64,000 nucleotides of DNA, taken from the NCBI RefSeq assembly GCF_037392515.1, contig NC_090295.1:21096001-21160000 (forward strand), read 5' to 3'. The DNA comes from Haliotis asinina (Eukaryota; Mollusca; Gastropoda; Lepetellida; Haliotidae). Numbering within the stretch: the stretch's first letter is position 1; each line of letters starts with the position of its first letter. The position numbers and the translations under genes were made by a program. Under the pieces are notes generated by a model. It made no database searches. It was not told where the DNA came from and saw nothing but the letters and a program-made list of their open reading frames with translations. Of the stretch, positions 59,503 to 64,000 are shown in pieces.

Positions 59503-61353
59503 GCTCAACTGGCTCTGCACATTTCTGTCAAATGCTGGACATCTGGTGTCATCATGGTCATATGTTCATTAACTACACCGTCCTATACAATGTCAGCTTT
59601 AAGAAATCTGGTCAAATAAACTCACACAAACAATGTCCTTTCCACTTTGTACTTACTTATTGCTTCCTTGCAAATTTCAAGAAGAAACATGTATGTCCTC
59701 CCTGATAAGAGACGTACATAACAATCAGAAAGAAGGAAGCCCATATTCTGTAAATCAGAGACACAGACATACCAAGCGCATACCTTTTTATGCCAGTTTC
59801 AACATGCCAGTTTTAACATCGAATCCTCATAGAAAAACGCAAGTCATTACTGCCAATGATTCACTTCTTGACTGTATTGTCGGAAAGTACCGGCATGGTC
59901 TGTATCATTGTCCATTGGGGACATTAAGACGAGGCTCGAATGAAAGGGAGTGAAACCAAGTACATCAGTTCCAGCTCCACACATTCGGCAGGCTGCCGCA
60001 AAACACATTCATAGTAACATGTGAACACATTTCACTTTCAAGCTTTTTCAAATGGTTTGTCCTCATTGGGTACGTGAAGAAAAACAGAGCATGTCCCCTC
60101 AACTACATTTGCCTCAATATCAAATGAACTGATTACTGTACACAATAGTCCCCAAACATGTCAGGCCTACATTCTTTATGTCCACGTGTAGACCTTTCTG
60201 TGCCTTAGAAAGCCTGAAAGTTTAGAGAAATACATCATCATTAAGGTAGCAGCATACCATGACTAACACCATTTACTTCACATCTGTCCATAGCCGTTAC
60301 ATGACTGTCAGTGCCTTAATTACATTCTTCAACTATCTGCTAGGCACAATAGTATGCCATTTAGAGCTCATTCTTAAATACAATCACATTAAGTTTACTC
60401 TTTACTCATTGAAATGAGGATAGCATGCCACGTCTACGTTTTCTAACACTACCATATACTAGTCTTGATACACGATATCAGTCATGTGGAGAGAGCTAAT
60501 AGAGATCAATTGAACATTCAGACTACAAGCGTTGAACTGATTGTTCTGCTTTCCCTTAAATGTTTGGACCAACATGATGTATATGTGTGACATGTAGATG
60601 ACTATTTGACCTGCTTTCAGCCTCTCGCTACCTTCTATCCCTACACTCTTAATATCAATCTAAACTTCTTATGTTAAAAAGGATGTTGGATCATACCTGT
60701 GTCCATTATTCAATAGATCGTACTAAAGGTTTATGTTTGGTGCCACTAGCAGCAAATTTGGCAATGGAGCCATGTAGCATTTGCTTTTAATTCCATAAGG
60801 AGTGGTATGTTTTCATCATATGAAATCTTGCAGTACCTATCTTTGCCCACTTCAATCAAGGTCTGTTACAATCATCGCAAGTCAGGGAACCATTCCACTG
60901 CACTACGAGACTTACAGCAACCTGATATTTACATGTATGTATTCTTCTTGCATTTTATAGATTTCACTCCATTCACTTTCTGTGTATGCTATATTTACTT
61001 TCAAGTCATTGGATGAGTCAGTGTAACCCAGCTTTTCATCCAGCAGAGAAACAGCCAAGGGGCGCCTGTCTGCCTTACTAATGCACAGTATGTGTCTGAT
61101 AGCTAAGCAGGAAAACGTAAATAATAAAGAATGAATATATCCAGCGTCAAGGTGATATTACATAACATGCTGGTAGTTCACAAATAAATGGTTAGGAAAA
61201 ACTCAAAATGGAATTTCTTTTCTTTCTTTCTCAATTGAGGCTATTTCGATTCACTGTCTTCATTTCCTTCTCCATTTGTATAAAAGGCCATGTGTGCTTG
61301 CAAAACGGTCATTCACATCGTTTATTCTATTGTGGATAGACGTATCTGTGAAG

Positions 61354-61917
61354 ATGCAGCTCTATAAAATAGCACTGGTTCTGGCATTGGGTAAGTTTAA
61401 CCTTTCATTATAGCTGTTTGGGTATTGCAAAACGCTGACTGAGAAGTTCACCACTTCTTTCATTTCCTAGCATATGTTCTACAACGATGTGACTTAAAGA
61501 GCTAAGAAAGTGTTCTTAGCAGCACTTTAATGTTGAAAACGATATTTTAGGGATGTTCTTTACAGATGATTAACAACTGATGTGTGCTTCTTCATTTCCT
61601 TTCCAGTGTTCACAGCCTTCTTTGGCTCTGCCTATGGTGGCCACGGAGGTGGTGGTGGCAAAGGAGGTGGAGGGGGGCATGGAGGTGGCGGCAAAGGCGG
61701 TGGTGGCAAAGGAGGTGGCGGCAAGGGAGGCGGTGGCAAAGGAGGTGGTGGCCATGGAGGAGGTGGTGGAAAAGGAGGCGGTGGCCATGGAGGAGGTGGT
61801 GGAAAAGGAGGCGGTGGCCATGGAGGAGGTGGTGGAAAAGGAGGCGGTGGCAAAGGAGGTGGCGGCCATGGAGGAGGTGGAAAGGGCGGTGGTGGAGGTG
61901 GCGGCCACCATGGTTAA
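61354..61917 (+). CDS. Gly-rich secreted protein, gene 15 (115 aa, Leu10)
   Basis: Exons 61354-61390 and 61607-61917; TATA 61279-61286. Val10 to Leu in the signal peptide (MQLYKIALVLAL). The 3' UTR starts TAAGCTCAACTGACTC. Confidence 0.88.
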
Positions 61918-63768
61918 GCTCAACTGACTCTGCACATTTCTGTCAAATGCTGGACATCTGGTGTCATCATGGTCATATGTTCATTAACTACACCGTCCTA
62001 TACAATGTCAGCTTTAAGAAATCTGGTCAAATAAACTCACAAAAACAATGTCCTTTCCACTTTGTACTTACTTATTGCTTCCTTGCAAATTTCAAGAAGA
62101 AACATGTATGTCCTCCCTGATAAGAGACGTACATAACAATCAGAAAGAAGGAAGCCCATATTCTGTAAATCAGAGACACAGACATACCAAGCGCATACCT
62201 TTTTATGCCAGTTTCAACATGCCAGTTTTAACATCGAATCATCATAGAAAAACGCAAGTCATTACTGCCAATGATTCACTTCTTGACTGTATTGTCGGAA
62301 AGTACAGGCATGGTCTGTATCATTGTCCATTGGGGACATTAAGACGAGGCTCGAATGAAAGGGAGTGAAACCAAGTACATCAGTTCCAGCTCCACACATT
62401 CGGCAGGCTGCCGCAAAACACATTTATGGTAACATGTGAACACATTTCACTTTCAAGCTTTTTCAAATGGTTTGTCCTCATTCGGTATGTGGAGAAAAAC
62501 AGAGCATGTCCCCTCAACTACATTTGCCTCAATATCAAATGAACTGATTACTGTACACAATAGTCCCCAAACATGTCAGGCCTACATTCTTTATGTCCAC
62601 GTGTAGACCTTTCTGTGCCTTAGAAAGCCTGAAACTTTAGAGAAATACATCATCATTAAGGTAGCAGCATACCATGACTAACACCATTTACTTCTCATCT
62701 GTCCATAGCCGTTACATGACTGTCAGTGCCTTAATTACATTTTTCAACTATCTGCTAGGCACAATAGTATGCCATTTAGAGCTCATTCTTAAATACAATC
62801 ACATTAAGTTTACTCTTTACTCATTGAAATGAGGATAGCATGCCACGTCTTGGTTTTCTAACACTAGCATATACTAGTCTTGATCCACGATATCAGTCAT
62901 GTGGAGAGAGCTCATAGAGATCAATTCAACATTCAGACTACAAGCGTTGAACTGATTGCTCTGTTTTTCCTTAAATGTTTGGAGCAACATGATGTATATG
63001 TGTGACATGTAGATGATTATTTGACCTGCTTTCAGCCTCTCGCTACCTTCTATCCCTACACTCTTAATATCAATCTAAACTTCTTATGTTTAAAAGGATG
63101 TTGGATCATACCTGTGTCCATTATTCAATAGATCGTACTAAAGGTTTATGTTTGGTGCCACTAGCAGCAAATTTGGCAATGGAGCCATGTAGCATTTGCT
63201 TTTAATTCCATAAGGAGTGGTATGTTTTCATCATATGAAATCTTGCAGTACCTATCTTTGCCCACTTCAATCAAGGTCTGTTACAATCATCGCAAGTCAG
63301 GGAACCATTCCACTGCACTACGAGACTGACAGCAACCTGATATTTACATGTATGTATTCTTCTTGCATTTTATAGATTTCACTCCATTCACTTTTTGTGT
63401 ATGCTATATTTACTTTCAAGTCATTGGATGAGTCAGTGTAACCCAGCTTTTCATCCAGCAGAGAAACAGCCAAGGGGCGCCTGTCTGCCTTACTAGTGCA
63501 CAGTATGTGTCTGATAGCTAAGCAGGAAAACGTAAATAATAAAGAATGAATATATCCAGTGTCAAGGTGATATTACATAACATGCTGGTAGTTCACAAAT
63601 AAATGGTTAGGAAAAACTCAAAATGGAATTTCTTTTCTTTCTTTCTCAATTGAGGCTATTTCGATTCACTGTCTTCATTTCCTTCTCCATTTGTATAAAA
63701 GGCCCTGTGTGCTTGCAAAACGGTCATTCACATCGTTTATTCTATTGTGGATAGACGTATCCGTGAAG

Positions 63769-64000
63769 ATGCAGCTCTATAAAATAGCACTGGTTGTGGC
63801 ATTGGGTAAGTTTAACCTTTCATTATAGCTGTTTGGGTATTGCAAAATGCTGACTGAGTAGTTCACCCCTTCTTTCGTTTCCTAGCATATGTTCTACAAC
63901 GATGTGACTTAAAGAGCTAAGAAAGTGTTCTTAGCAGCACTTTAATGTTGAAAACGATATTATAGGGATGTTCTTTACAGATGATTAACAACTGATGTGT
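63769..64000 (+). CDS. Gly-rich secreted protein, gene 16, cut by window end
   Basis: TATA 63694-63701; exon 1 63769-63805 (MQLYKIALVVAL) and a donor. The window ends inside the intron, about 20 nt before the expected acceptor, at AACTGATGTGT. Exon 2 is expected just outside. Confidence 0.8.

Larger units (their letters stand above)
26824..64000 (+). repeat. Tandem array of about 2.415-kb gene-bearing units
   Basis: Start codons of successive units lie 2416, 2415, 2414, 2414, 2415, 2415, 2421, 2421, 2384, 2414, 2414, 2350, 2416, 2416 and 2415 bp apart. The deviations have clear causes: a 6-bp CATTTC insertion in the spacer (units 7 and 8), and in-frame losses of 30 and 66 nt in exon 2 (genes 9 and 12). 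Units are nearly identical by eye, including introns and spacers. Spacer variants follow array order: TTTACACATTG after genes 1-8, TTTACCCATTG after genes 9-12, TTTACTCATTG after genes 13-15. The first unit (26824-27602) is internally deleted and more diverged. The array continues beyond the window. Confidence 0.97.

Noticed and set aside
27629-64000. CRISPR-like or other prokaryotic array reading of the regular repeats
   Set aside because: Units are 2.4-kb gene copies with introns, TATA boxes and poly(A) signals; the spacers are identical, not unique.

Overview
This is metazoan nuclear DNA: AT-rich, intron-bearing, with TATA promoters, AATAAA poly(A) signals, microsatellites and many short interspersed repeats. 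Two SINE-like families recur on both strands. One is tRNA-derived, with a B-box-like GGTTCGATTCC and a GTGAGTGAG / CACTCACTCAC tail. The other shares that tail. In my experience these repeats are typical of gastropod, especially abalone-like (Haliotis), genomes. The taxon is inferred from repeat style and gene type, not proven.

Left part (1-26.8 kb): repeat-rich and gene-poor. It holds a possible 3' end of a host gene with a PKD-like beta-sandwich segment (590-1152) and two small secreted-protein genes on the minus strand. One is a single exon (16065-16220). The other has two exons (18102-19569), with matching intron phases, a TATA box and a poly(A) signal. It also holds several decayed Tc1/mariner copies (3985-4282, 14026-15017, and a sense/antisense chimera at 15799-15975), the 3' end of a LINE (11114-11944), a TA-flanked MITE (26012-26243), a roughly 49-bp minisatellite (6.77-7.35 kb) and a G-rich 45-bp minisatellite (22.8-24.8 kb) whose period equals 15 codons.

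Right part (26.8-64 kb): a head-to-tail tandem array of about 2.415-kb units that runs off the right edge. Each unit has the same parts: a TATAAAAG promoter, a 37-nt coding exon 1, a 216/217-nt intron, an exon 2 of about 311 nt ending in a stop, an AATAAA 113 nt after the stop, and about 1.7 kb of spacer. Fifteen complete genes are present, plus a sixteenth cut by the window end and one decayed edge unit at the left with exon 1 only. The spliced product is a 115-aa secreted protein: a signal peptide, then (G4-5 K/H)n with about 10 Lys and 8 His, ending GHHG. It looks like an extracellular structural protein, perhaps shell matrix, mucus or adhesive. A glycine-rich antimicrobial role is an alternative.

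How it fits together: the array looks like gene-dosage amplification of one short secretory gene, kept nearly identical by unequal exchange and gene conversion. Variants shared by neighbouring units (units 2-6, 3-5, 7-8, 9-12, 13-15) record local duplication blocks. Nothing in the left part is clearly linked to the array in function, apart from the other small secreted genes and the Gly-rich 15-residue periodicity of the 45-bp minisatellite.
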